Shown here: piece after piece, positions 35,790-45,908 of the stretch
Numbering within the stretch: the first letter of the stretch is position 1
Layout: each line of letters opens with the position of its first letter
Assembly (NCBI GenBank): GCA_029582165.1
Contig: CM055869.1
Location: 6,046,425 to 6,110,424, forward strand
From: Portulaca oleracea
Taxonomy: Eukaryota; Streptophyta; Magnoliopsida; Caryophyllales; Portulacaceae
Reading direction: 5' to 3'
Length of the DNA stretch: 64,000 nt
Notes under the pieces: generated by a model
The model's input: the letters and a program-made list of their open reading frames with translations, nothing else
Databases searched by the model: none
Told to the model about the DNA's origin: nothing
Program-made: the position numbers and the translations under genes

Positions 35790-36380
35790 GTAGGGTTACT
35801 CTTATACAGTCTCATATTGAATCTATTTCGTCCCATATTCTTCAGCATTTTCTGATACCTAAGGATACTGGGCGACAAATTGATAGAATTAGCAAGAATT
35901 TCTTTTGGAGGGATTTAAATACGAATAAAGGGATTCCTTTAGTGGTCTAGGACATAATTTGTAACCTAAGTGTTCAGGTGGACTTGGATTAAGGAAAACA
36001 TATAAAAGCGTTTCAGTCAAAGCACAAACATTCCCACAATGCGGGGTCCGAAGGTCCCACCAGAAAGGTATAATGTCGCAGACCTTACTCAGATTTCAAG
36101 AGAAAGCTGTTTCAGTGATCGAATCTCTCGACTCACGATCACAATGCTGTTTCCAGGATTAAGGAAAACATAAGATGTTAATAATACCTATGGAAAATTT
36201 TATTTGGAGATGGAATTTGAATTAATCTTATGCATGTGAAATGTGTAAAAAAAAGAATAGAGATATTTTTCTCTTTCGGCAAAGGTTGCCAACTCTTGGG
36301 CTTGGAAGTTTATTTTGAAAGTTAGACCTTTGCTTGCCGAAGGCTTAAAATGACAAGTAGGAATATTAGTTAATTGGATA
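35790..36380 (+). pseudogene. LINE relic (C-terminal RT region) interrupted by a SINE-like insertion
   Basis: Plus-strand reading gives LIQSHIESISSHILQHFL, then IDRISKNFFWRDLN, then a DIICNLS/GGLGLRKT-like block up to 36000, the typical region after the RT core of plant LINEs. After the 36003-36155 insertion, WAWKFILKVRPLLAEGLK appears near 36300-36350. Stops are present throughout. It may or may not be the same copy as the intron 7 LINE. Confidence 0.7.
36003..36155 (-). mobile_element. SINE-like insertion with perfect 17-bp target duplication
   Basis: 153 bp bounded by identical GGATTAAGGAAAACATA at 35986-36002 and 36156-36172. The minus strand carries a tRNA B-box-like GAGATTCGATCAC, then GGTAAGGTCTGCGAC-like sequence and GGACCCCGCATTGTGGGAA, words common in a dispersed plant SINE-like family. 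The A box is poorly preserved. Confidence 0.6.
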
Positions 36381-36496
36381 ATGTGGAAAAAAATTCACCA
36401 CATGTTAATATTATTAGTATATTAGTGAGAAAATGCTCTCATTAGAACTCAATAAACCCAAAGCTACAAACTGCTGGAGTACTCACAGCTCACTAA

Positions 36497-36702
36497 TGGA
36501 GTGTTTGGTTTCCAAACTTTCTTAGGAAAATTAGTCAAATTTCTTAAGTGAACAAAATTTTTCATGTTTGATTGTCACAAATAAATAGAAAATTTTAATG
36601 TAAAACTCATTATTTCTATCAAACTCAGTAAGCATTTTTTTCGGGGGCCTATGAAAAGTCCTTCCCGAAAAATCTCCCGAGAAAAAACTATCAATCAAGC
36701 CA
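36497..36702. mobile_element. Tourist-like MITE in the TIC20-V upstream region
   Basis: 206 bp from TGGAGTGTTTGGTTTCC to ATCAATCAAGCCA, flanked by TAA (36494-36496 and 36703-36705). Same family as 8171 and 49035. Its right end is only 117 bp before the TIC20-V ATG. Confidence 0.75.
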
Positions 36703-36818
36703 TAATATCTAGTCGTCTCCACTCTCGACTTACCTCCTTTCTATATCCTACCCTCTCACTCCATCTGTTCTTCTGTGGTTAGCAGCACCCAGAAGTCAAA
36801 ACGCTTCTCTTTGCTGCC

Positions 36819-37460
36819 ATGGCCACTGCTTATCTCCTTTCTTCCCCTTCTCCACTCAATCTTTCTCCCAAAACCCTTCATTCACCATCTCTTCTCACTC
36901 TCAAAAACTCCTCATTTCTCTCTCTAACTAGAACACCCAGAACCCCTACCAATCCCAGAAGGCTCATCCTTGCTCGATCCAAGAAAGACAGCGACGCAAT
37001 CGATGTCCCAGATCGATTAATCGCAGCAATTGCCTATTTTTACCCCTTTTTCGATGGCGTTCAATATGGGAAATATGTTATCGCCCAGTTCACCCCTTTT
37101 CAGCTCCTCATTCAACCCTTGGTTCCTGCTATCAGGGTTTTCAAGAGCTTCCCTTTGAATGGTCTCTTGGTGTTCTTCACCCTCTACTTTGTTGTCGTCA
37201 GGAACCCTAATTTCAGCAGGTATGTCAGGTTCAACACCATGCAGGCCATAGTTCTTGACATTTTGCTGATTTTTCCTGACATTTTGGAGAGGACATTTAA
37301 CCCCAAAGAAGGGGTGGGGTTGGATTTGATGATGAGTTTGGATAGCACTGTGTTCTTGTTCTTGTTGGTGAGCTTGATTTATGGGTCATCTTCTTGTGCC
37401 CTGGGTCAAGTTCCTAGATTGCCAATTGTTGCTGAAGCTGCTGAGAGGCAAGTCCCTTGA
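36819..37460 (+). CDS. TIC20-V: TIC20-V, chloroplast inner-envelope Tic20-family protein
   Basis: 213-residue uninterrupted ORF. Residues 1-55 are Ser/Thr/Leu/Pro-rich and nearly free of acidic residues, as in a transit peptide. The Tic20 domain follows: DVPDRLIAAIAYFYPFFDGVQYG (about 63-85), a hydrophobic FQLLIQPLVPAIRVFKSFPLNG block, LVFFTLYFVVVRNPNFSRYVRFN (about 117-140), the helix MQAIVLDILLIFPDILER and the helix STVFLFLLVSLIYG, ending PRLPIVAEAAERQVP. Four membrane helices are expected. Tic20 proteins form part of the inner-membrane preprotein channel; TIC20-V is a divergent, less studied isoform. The isoform call rests on remembered similarity to Arabidopsis TIC20-V across the whole mature region and on adjacency to BAM4. 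A MITE ends 117 bp upstream. Confidence 0.93.
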   Translation: MATAYLLSSPSPLNLSPKTLHSPSLLTLKNSSFLSLTRTPRTPTNPRRLILARSKKDSDAIDVPDRLIAAIAYFYPFFDGVQYGKYVIAQFTPFQLLIQPLVPAIRVFKSFPLNGLLVFFTLYFVVVRNPNFSRYVRFNTMQAIVLDILLIFPDILERTFNPKEGVGLDLMMSLDSTVFLFLLVSLIYGSSSCALGQVPRLPIVAEAAERQVP

Positions 37461-38725
37461 AAACACTTTTCAACTCCATTTGGGTATTTGCTATGTGTTA
37501 GTATTAATATAATGGAGCTTTCATTTTGTATTGTAACACTTCACTTTTGATAATCATTGTGCAAAAGGGTAGTTCTATGCAATGCAAACTTTGGTGTAAT
37601 ACTGATTTTGTGGTATAGATGAGTAGAAATTAGAAACTGGGGTTTTCCCATTGTGCATTGATGGAATTCCTTCACTGTATCTGTTGCTGTTAGTATCCTT
37701 CTTATGCAGATAAGTACAATACAGCAGTTGAGGATTCTCTACAGCTCATTGGATGATCCATATGATAAAATATACTTGAAACTTGAGAAATTTTATCCAT
37801 GACCTTGTCAGTTGTCACCAACCCCTTTGTGAAATCCGCGCTGTCACTCTGAGTCTTGTTAGCCAAATGAGACCATACTAAGTTACAATGCAAACCCTCT
37901 TTCAAGTTCTTCTGTGAAACTTAGTTATGTATAATGTACTATACTATGACTTTATGAGGGCTAATTGGCTATCATAAATCATACTCATACATACATGTGA
38001 GCGTTTAGTCTAAGATGAACGGTATGCAATGAAGATTGAAGGTATGTAACAAAGACAAGTTTTAGTTTTAGGTAATGTGGGTTCAATTGAGTTAGAGGTT
38101 TTGCTGATGTCTTCCCTTGGAACTACTACCATTTCTCCTTAGCTATGATAGGCTTATCTTTAAAGTAAAACTTTTAGGTAATGACAATTTAGTTGAATAT
38201 TATGATGGTGTTTATTCGAGCATAATATTTGTCATTGTATTTTCACTCATTTATCTGCCCTTTTGTCCTTTTGTCCTCGGAATGTGGCACACATTGTAGT
38301 AGTCAATAGATATGCTCCATTAGAAGCTCCTAAAACCATTACATTAAGTTCTTTCTTAAGTTTATAGTATACTCATGGCCAATTGAGCATGCGTCGATCC
38401 TTTGGCATCATATCGATCTCACTTGAGATTACAAGCAGTTGGTTCCAAAAAGAAAAAAAAATCTTGCTAGAAATCTCCGGGATTATTGGGTTTAGCTTCC
38501 AAACCAGCACAACCCAATTGCCACATCAATAATATAAAAGTTGGACTTCCTCCTTGGTTGGTTGAAGCAATAGGCCATGTGAGTAGAGATGTGTAGATGT
38601 GGAATAGTAGAATAGAGTTAAACTAATACACATGACTGAGTCAGTCAACATATTCTACTCATCAACAAATGTCCCTGATATGAACCTTCAAAGCAAGCCA
38701 TCCATCATCCAGTGCCAATTATACC
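37461..38725. other. Spacer between TIC20-V and FLA
   Basis: 3' flank of TIC20-V followed by about 1.2 kb with no recognised gene or transposon. In Arabidopsis a pectate lyase gene lies at this place (from memory); no trace of it is seen here. Confidence 0.45.
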
Positions 38726-39793
38726 ATGGCCTTTCTAAGGATGATCCTCCTCCTGCTACTTTGTTTGGCCTCAGCACTGCCCTACTCAAATGGCCACAAC
38801 ATCACTCAGATTCTTTCTAGGCACCCGCTGTTGTCCACCTTCAACCGCCACCTTAGCACTTCCGGCCTAGCTGACCGGATCAACAGCTGGCGCACGGGCA
38901 TCACGGTTCTTGCGGTGGACGACCCCACCATGCGTCGGTTCCTTGGCAAGTGGGGCCCGTCTGCGGCCACCCTCAGGCACGTCCTCTCCCTCCATGTCCT
39001 CTTGGACTACTACACGCGCGAGAAGCTTCTTGAACTCCCGGACCTGACTGTTCAGGTGGAAACCATTGTGGGACCCACTAACCACTTGGTGTTCAGCTAC
39101 CCGGTTTACATCAACATCACCCGGCTCCAAGTCCGGGGTGGCGGGGTGGTCAGATTTTCAGTCAACCGGGCGGTGCCTGTTGCTTACTTTGTCAAATCCA
39201 TCCACCAGGTCCCTCCTTACAACATCTCTGTGATCCAAATCACCGAGATCTTGTCCCCACCACGGGTCCTGCCAGATCACCGGACCCTTTTGAGAAAGAT
39301 CATGTCCGGTTTTGGGTGCAAGCTCTTCGCACAGAAGCTCAGACGCATCAGCCAGGCGGAGAAGGTTTATGTGGACCATGTCAAAACCGGGTTGACCGTA
39401 TTCTGCCCAATAGATCATGCATTTCAGAGTCTCCTTCCGCTGTTTGAGAAACTGTCAAAGAAGAGCAAGACCGAGCTGATGTTGCTCCACGGGTTGCCCG
39501 TGTACCGGTCCATCCCCATGTTGAGGGAGAGCAACGATGGGGGGTGGCTCGACACGCTAGCTACCCGGGGTGGTGGGCTTCACAGGTTTGGATTGAGCGT
39601 TGAGAAGACCGGCGAATGGGGGGAGGAGGTGATTTTGAAAACAAGAATTGCTGCAGCCAAGGTTGTGGGGATTCTGATTGATGACATGCCCTTGGCTATT
39701 TATGTTGTCGATGATGTGTTGTTGCCGAAAGAGTTATTTCGAGTGTTGAGGTCCGGCAAAAGGGTTGTTCGTACCAGTCACAAGTCAAGTTAG
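38726..39793 (+). CDS. Fasciclin-like (FLA1/FLA2-type) protein without AGP or GPI region
   Basis: 355 residues, single exon. Residues 1-23 are a signal peptide ending SNG, then HNITQIL as in FLA1 and FLA2. Fasciclin domain 1 spans about 25-180 with its H1-like box ITVLAVDD (59-66), the LSLHVLLDYY box (87-96) and YNISVIQI at its end. Domain 2 spans about 187-340, with LTVFCPIDHAF (213-223), LKTRIAAAKVV and PLAIYVVDDVLLPKELF. Candidate N-glycosylation sites are at N25, N120 and N166. FLA1-type proteins normally carry Pro/Ala/Ser-rich AGP stretches between and after the domains and a C-terminal GPI signal. Here the protein stops 15 residues after domain 2 with a basic tail (RSGKRVVRTSHKSS), and nothing Pro-rich follows. 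It is probably a secreted, non-anchored cell-surface protein. Its GC-richer coding differs from the flanks but is typical of an expressed intronless gene. Confidence 0.9.
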   Translation: MAFLRMILLLLLCLASALPYSNGHNITQILSRHPLLSTFNRHLSTSGLADRINSWRTGITVLAVDDPTMRRFLGKWGPSAATLRHVLSLHVLLDYYTREKLLELPDLTVQVETIVGPTNHLVFSYPVYINITRLQVRGGGVVRFSVNRAVPVAYFVKSIHQVPPYNISVIQITEILSPPRVLPDHRTLLRKIMSGFGCKLFAQKLRRISQAEKVYVDHVKTGLTVFCPIDHAFQSLLPLFEKLSKKSKTELMLLHGLPVYRSIPMLRESNDGGWLDTLATRGGGLHRFGLSVEKTGEWGEEVILKTRIAAAKVVGILIDDMPLAIYVVDDVLLPKELFRVLRSGKRVVRTSHKSS

Positions 39794-40796
39794 GTTTGCA
39801 TCGGATGGTGTTTGGGTTCGGGTCGAGATTGGATCTATTCAGACTAGAGCTGGGCAACGGGCCGGGTTAGGGCCGACCCTTTACCCTTATGGGCTAGGGT
39901 CGGGTCAACACTTTGGAGACAAGTAGTAGGGTCGAGTCATGGGCCAGCTGACCCTGACCCGCCCATACTCACAAGTTGCCTCTTCTCCTCTGTTTCAAAC
40001 TAAGAATGATATCATTGCCTTTTCTCCTCCCCTTTCCTTGGCTGCAAACAAAAGATAGGAATTGATCAAGCAGCAACAACAAGGTCTGCTTCTTCTCCCT
40101 TGCTCAAATATCTTCACAGTTCACATACTAAATCAAAGTACAATTCTGGTAATACATGAATTTGAACTTCACAAATCGTTATGCTGAAACCCATGCAAAT
40201 TTACATCAAAGAAACCAATCAAAAAATGGGGTGAAATCCGTGAAAAGATAGCTTTGAGAATCACATACATAGAGAAAGAGGATAGAGAAAGAATATCCGT
40301 GAAATACTAGTCGACGGTGACGGCGAATAAGTGTATCTGTGTATGTCGAGTGATGCTTGTGTATTGAGATTTGAGAATAAGTTCTAGTGACAATGACTCA
40401 TCAGAGATCTTCCTCGTTAATTAGAGGAAAATGATTTGACAATTTTTTTTAAAAAATTTTAACTGAATTTATTCCGAATAACTTTAAAATCCATGTATTT
40501 AACTCAAATAATTTCCTCTTCATATATATTTTTTTAAACTCAAACACATGAATAGGAATGAATTAAGATAAAATGGCAATAAATATGTAACTCAGATAAA
40601 GTGGATTTTATAAATAAATATTTTAAGATGAAAAAATAGGAGTGATTTTTTTAGGAATGAATTATTATTATTATAGAATAAAGGAATTCGAAAAATAAAA
40701 AAACCAATTAATATGGAATGAGGAGCAGAACATTATTGCATTGGGTTGGGTTTGAAAGATGTGTACGTTTGGGAATTGAAGCCCAAGTAAAACAGT
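39794..40796. other. 3' flank of FLA with a GGGCCGGGTTAGGG-type repeat
   Basis: 39845-39965 is rich in GGGTCGGGTC/GGCCGACCC words (GCTGGGCAACGGGCCGGG), like the dispersed element starts seen around 2400. The rest is AT-rich without a gene. Confidence 0.4.
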
Positions 40797-41020
40797 GAGG
40801 CCTGTTTTTTTTATGCGTTATTTTGTGGAATGGTAGGATGATGTGTGGTGGAATTGTGGTGGGGTGTGGTGAAATTGTGGTATGTTATTGGTATGTGGGG
40901 TAGGTGAGGAAAGATAATGTAAAAAATAGAGGAGAAAAGTGAGGAGAGAGAAAAATAATGATTTGCGGTAAAATGTGGTGGGTTATGCAAATCATGATAT
41001 CTTGCGACACCGCATGAAAC
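40797..41020. mobile_element. Tourist-like MITE, partial
   Basis: Starts AGGCCTGTTTTTTTTATGCG and has the TGTGGTGGAATTGTGGTG interior of the CCCTGTTCTTTTAT family. The right end (about CACCGCATGAAACAACC) is diverged. Confidence 0.5.
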
Positions 41021-41308
41021 AACCACGTAGACTGAATCGGGAGACAAAGGGGCCCAAACGGTCAACTAGGATCGGGAGTGACAAAAGTTGAAAATAAAAG
41101 AGCACGACACTTACTGGTCTTGGGATATGTTACACTAACCTATTTATTTAATCCAATTCAAGTCTATCCAAATTTTACATAATTTTCCAAAAAAACATAC
41201 TTTCTGAAAACACAATTTTTCAAAAAAACATCATAACTTATTCATAGCTATCCAAAATAATTAAAATCTATCGATCCAAAACTGATTTTAACTTATCCAA
41301 AAAAACAA

Positions 41309-41329
41309 ACCTATATATCTATATATATT
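41309..41329 (+). promoter_or_regulatory. TATA-rich core promoter of the OEP7-like gene
   Basis: TATATATCTATATATATT lies about 75-90 bases before the ATG at 41400. Position and composition fit a TATA box. Confidence 0.5.
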
Positions 41330-41399
41330 GGGAAGTGGGGATAATGAAAAACCCAGAACATCCTTTCCCTGTCTCTCTCATTGTCTAGAAAGAGCTGAA

Positions 41400-41579
41400 A
41401 TGAGGAGGAGAGCAATAACGAGAAAAGAGTCGTTGAAGCAAGGAGTTATATTAATGGCCGCCCTTGCTTTTGGTTGGTTTGCTATCGAGCTCCTTCTCAA
41501 CAAAGCTTTCCGAAACTCCAGCCCTGCCGACCAACCAGACGACGTCGTCCAGCCTTCTTCCGATGACGACCGCCCTTGA
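41400..41579 (+). CDS. OEP7-like chloroplast outer-envelope signal-anchored protein
   Basis: 59 residues starting MRRRAITRKESLKQG. One membrane helix at about 15-33 (GVILMAALAFGWFAIELLL) is followed by a small positive flank (NKAFR) and an acidic, Asp-rich tail (PDDVVQPSSDDD). OEP7/OEP6 proteins have this plan, with a shared AALAFGW-AIE-type helix and a positively charged flank that steers targeting to the plastid outer membrane. The frame is open upstream to an ATG at 41328, which would add 24 residues (MGSGDNEKPRTSF...). I prefer 41400 because family members have short N-termini and the TATA box lies close to 41328. The assignment is by pattern and memory; a plant-specific small membrane protein of unknown role is the alternative. 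Confidence 0.65.
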   Translation: MRRRAITRKESLKQGVILMAALAFGWFAIELLLNKAFRNSSPADQPDDVVQPSSDDDRP

Positions 41580-42912
41580 TTGATTGTCAGCATAGTTTGA
41601 GCTATCTAGGCTTTGCCATACGCCTTTTGTTCCGCCTTTCTCAGTACCCCACTCCCACCCATGTTTATTTATTATTTTATTTACTCGCTTCCTTCTATAC
41701 TAATTGTCATAATTTTAATTTTCATCATTTTCAATTTTATTCTTTGATTGATAATCTCTTACGTGATATATTATTAACAATTGCAATATTATATTTTTAT
41801 GATAGTATTTTTAGTCAAGAATCTAATGGTGAGAATTTTATATAACAACTCATTGTATATTATTGAGAAATTTACGGTCAAAATTTTTGAAATTTGACTG
41901 CACAATTTTCAAAGACGACAGTTAATATGAAACGGATGGAGTATAATTTTGACTTTCACAATCTTTAATATTATTTTTTGATTAATAATTTTTTACATAA
42001 TATTTATTAACAATTGCAATATTATATTTTTATGATAGCATTTTTCGTTATAAATATAGTCATGATAATTTTATATAGCAACTCATTACATATATATATA
42101 TTGAGAAACTTATAGTCAGTTTTTGAAATTGCATGATTTTCAAAGACAACAATTAATAAATGGAGAGGATAATTTTTGGGTCACCAAGCAATTATTAATT
42201 GTCATACATTTGGCTGTCACATTCTTTAATGTTACTCTTTTATATAATTTCTTATATGATGATATTTTGCATTATGAATCTAATGATAGTAATCTTATGT
42301 AACAAATTATTATATATATATAATTTCTCGTAAGATATATAAATCATAACCATGGTTTACATATATTTTAATATATGGATGGCCTTATCTACAAACATGG
42401 AATTTACACACTGTACCTAGTTTCACAAACATAGTTAGTTTTACAAACGTAGGGCTGTTGCAATAGGTTTTTGGCAATAAAATCCCATCCTTCATGTCCC
42501 CATTTGCAAACATGGAGTGAATTCTATGGTTGTAAGTAAACATATGGGTAAACACCTAAACAAATGTCAATAACAATGGTTCACATAAAAGTAACCATGG
42601 TTTACTAATTACTCATAATGATAACCATGGATTAGGAAATTGCATTCCTTTGGATTATACCATATGTTAACCACATATTCACATAGGTGCATCTAGAGAA
42701 CCAAGTTTAAAATAAATTATTATATGACAATGGTATGTTATTGATTTGTTGGTATCTTCATCATGGGTACTCCATATATAACATAAACACTCATGGATTT
42801 TCATGATAATATCTGTGGATTACACATCACTAACCACGGTCAGCAGCAATATATATAAGCATGGATATATACCATATCATGAATTAAAGTCTTTTAGGAT
42901 GTTTATTCTATA
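41580..42912. other. Intergenic DNA with Stowaway-like remnants
   Basis: AAACGGATGGAGTATAAT (41931-41948) and repeated TTGAGAAA-TT-GGTCA / CACAATTTTCAAAGACGACA words (41860-42180) are decayed pieces of the CTCCCTCCGT-type MITEs. No gene seen. Confidence 0.45.
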
Positions 42913-43136
42913 CTCCCTCTGTTTGGTTTTATTAGTCGTCCTTGGAAATTGTGTCAAAACTTTGACCGTTAATATTTTAATTTATTATATAAAATTGATG
43001 TCATTAGATTCGTAATAAAAAATACTATTAAAAAAGTATAATATTATATTTTTTTGCAAAACATTTATATTAGAAATTATTGATTACAAATTGACACTGA
43101 AAACCGTAAATGACAGATAGAAAAGAACGGAGGGAG
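42913..43136. mobile_element. Stowaway MITE with TA target duplication
   Basis: 224 bp from CTCCCTCTGTTTGG to AAAGAACGGAGGGAG, flanked by TA. The terminal CTCCCTCCGT word is the hallmark of Tc1/mariner-derived Stowaway elements. Confidence 0.88.
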
Positions 43137-43599
43137 TATATTGCAACACTCGGTGTTGTCACACACATAGTTATTATATGTGTGACATGTGCTGGTGGTT
43201 GGTTTGCTGTACTGTAAGCCGGTTGCTGTACTTTTTGAACTTTTAGCCTTGTAGCTACTAATAATCGAAAAAAATATGTGTGACATGTGCTTCATCAACC
43301 ATAAATTAACAACTAGAGTTAGAAAGTCAATCGATCATGGATTACACATGTTGCCGACCATGGATATAGATGCATTCAAGGATATTACTCTGAATTAGTC
43401 AAGCAAATTACATTCCATTCCATTAACATATTACTCATATATGATTACTACATATCTAAAAACAAAAGGTAGTGAATATCCCAAAAAGTTCCTCGCACAA
43501 CTTGATCTATCATCACTAATGGCTTGTTAAATTCCAAAAGGCAGCTATGAAAAAACCTCGATACGAAGTCCAAAGGAATTGTAACTAAGGTGTTTGGCA

Positions 43600-44065
43600 G
43601 ACAAAGGTGCCCGGTTTTTTGGATTGGATAAAATGAGATTTGAATGGATTGGATTGGATTAGATTGGATTAGATAAGTTATGATGTTTTTTTTGGGAATT
43701 GTGTTTGAATTACCAATCTAAAGAACAGGGATAATCGATCATACTACCATCCACCTCAATCAAACAAAGGAAACATAATCAGTAGCAAAGATGAACCCAA
43801 GTACAACAAACATCGTTGCAAATTTGCTTCTAATTTTCCTTTCAGAACTCTAGCCTTTCCATTCAACACATCCAATTGGGCCTTCTTTGTTAGCAACTTT
43901 GCCCTAACTTGCGCATTTCCATTTCCATTTTCTTCCTAATCAGCTTTTCAACTAACGTTGTTGCTGGATCGAGCCACTCAAAATCCGCAACCCTCCTGAA
44001 CAAGACATCAAAAATGGAGAAAACTATAAAGCATCAACCACGATAACAAGTGCAAGATATCCAGG
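43600..44065. other. Repeat-like stretch with possible coding-like fragment (minus)
   Basis: 43615-43720 has GGATTGGATTGGATTAGATTGG and GATAAGTTATGATGTTTTTT, the start of a MITE family whose other end may be 45480-45595 (inverted TTATCCAAAGAACAGGGTC). Within it, the minus strand at about 43930-44000 reads DFEWLDPATTLVEKLIRKKMEMEMRKL-like protein (20 residues or fewer recognisable at a time); with a one-base shift it resembles the GRF-type zinc-finger tail (FFEW-DP). This is weak. Confidence 0.3.
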
Positions 44066-44099
44066 GTACTTTCACAAAGCTACATCCCAATCATAGTTA

Positions 44100-44700
44100 T
44101 TATTTTCCTTATTAATATTGCTTGGGTCCAAGCAGTTGAGTTCCACTGGAAGACTATTCTATGTCTACTTAGGTTTATTATAAAATACTAGGTTGTTCAA
44201 CCTAGTTTAGTGTAGTCAAATTATGTGCCTCTAGGGCACCCTTGTGAGGTCTCCTTTTTATCTATTCCACTTCGAGAGTTTTTATTATGAGATTGTAATA
44301 TCTTTATATCTCGTTACCCTTCCTTTGAAATATATCTATTCACGTTGTGCTATAACCGTTTGAGATCTTTCATTCTTGATCTCATTGTGTTATACAGCCG
44401 TTTGGGATACCATTTGTAATGCCTACTCCTGTTGTTCTATAACCGATTGAGATATTTTCTTCTTGATCTCGTTGTGTTATACTGCCGTTTGAGATACCCT
44501 TTATAATATCTCCATTATAGTGGATTTTATCTTGCCTCCCGTGATTTTTTTTCCCAATTTGGATTTTCATGTAAAAATCTTGTCTTCATCACCCCTACAT
44601 TGATCTTGTTTTTTTTCAATGCCTACATTCCTAAATTAATTATGTTGTTCGCTTCCGCTGCAATATTAGATCCGGTTTGATCTGGATCTAATCCCTAACA
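44100..44700 (+). mobile_element. Copia-like LTR relic with internal tandem repeat
   Basis: The end TTCCGCTGCAATATTAGATC...TCTAATCCCTAACA is typical of copia LTR 3' ends. The segment 44350-44515 has two tandem units of about 105 bp (ATAACCGTTTGAGATCTTTC and ATAACCGATTGAGATATTTT). The 5' end is not recognisable and no primer binding site follows. Confidence 0.45.
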
Positions 44701-45174
44701 AAATGTTTCATATCTGAATTTCGATCCTAACAAATACTTTTTGTCATTTTGATTGACTTTTATCTAAAATTTTTTATTGCATTGATTTCACCACTTTTTT
44801 TTTCAAAATGACAAATAAAAAGGGTGGGAGGGATTAAAAAAACAAAAATTATATTGTTTTTGTCATGTGACTTCTGTTATTAATTAATTAGAACATAAAG
44901 GAAAAAGAAAGGTGTGGAAAAATAGTCAAGAAAGAATGTAAAGAAGGAAAATGAAGATGCACCGCGTCCATTGATGGTCAATTTACATGGAAAATGGTAA
45001 TTATTCAAAATCGTGCATGGCTACTCCAACTTCTCTTTTCGGCTCCTTTTACTTTTTATAAACAAAATCAAAACCAATTCTTCACCAACACCCCAAATTT
45101 CACTTAGGACGAAGTGTAAAAGGACTTAATGTAACAATCTTACTTTTAAATTTTGTAATTTAGAATGATTGATT

Positions 45175-45468
45175 TTAATGTTCTATTTTTTTGTATGGTT
45201 GATAAGATGTGAAAATGGTACGTTATAGTGAAATAGTGAAAATTGCGATAAGATGTGGAATGATATGGTAAAATTTATAGAAATTGTGGTTGATGTGGTA
45301 GGTGAAGAAAGATAATGTAGAAAGTAGAAAAAAAAATGAGAAGAGAGAGAAGTGAGAAGATATATTAGTTATGATTGTAGTAAAGTGTGGTGAAATGTAA
45401 GAAAATATTGAGTAGTATAGTGAGTTGTAGTATCGTACTGCACCGCACCAAATAAAAGAACAAGCCCT
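45175..45468. mobile_element. Tourist-like MITE, CCCTGTTCTTTTAT family, diverged
   Basis: Left TTCTATTTTTTTGTATGGTTG and right CACCGCACCAAATAAAAGAACAAGCCC (ends at 45467), followed by TTA. Interior with GTGGTGAAATG words. Confidence 0.55.
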
Positions 45469-45865
45469 TAAGTGACTAAGAAAACACGATTCGTCAAAAA
45501 AGTATCTTAACTTATCCTACCTTATCCAAATATAACTATCCTAACCTGAAAATAATTTATCCAAAGAACAGGGTCTCACAATGACTATTCCTCATTGACA
45601 AGTGACAAATAAATTTTAGGTTTTTCCAAGCTGAGAAACAAGTTTTAAGTGTTAATTAAGAGATCATAATCTTTTATAGGCCTACATTTGCTCACTAAAA
45701 ATGGCAAGATTGTCAATAATGATGCCTTAAAAAAAAATAATAATAAACATGAAAAATAACAGCTAGATCCATTGATGTGAGCTGTTCTCATCCTTGGAAG
45801 CTACTGTTGTTTGGATTTCACAATCATCACTTAACTAATTAGATTCCATAATTATCACTTAACTT

Positions 45866-45867
45866 TC

Positions 45868-45906
<39 letters not shown>

Positions 45907-45908
45907 TT
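45866..45908. repeat. (TTTA)n microsatellite
   Basis: About ten TTTA units. The surrounding 45470-46700 is AT-rich spacer without a supported gene. Confidence 0.95.
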
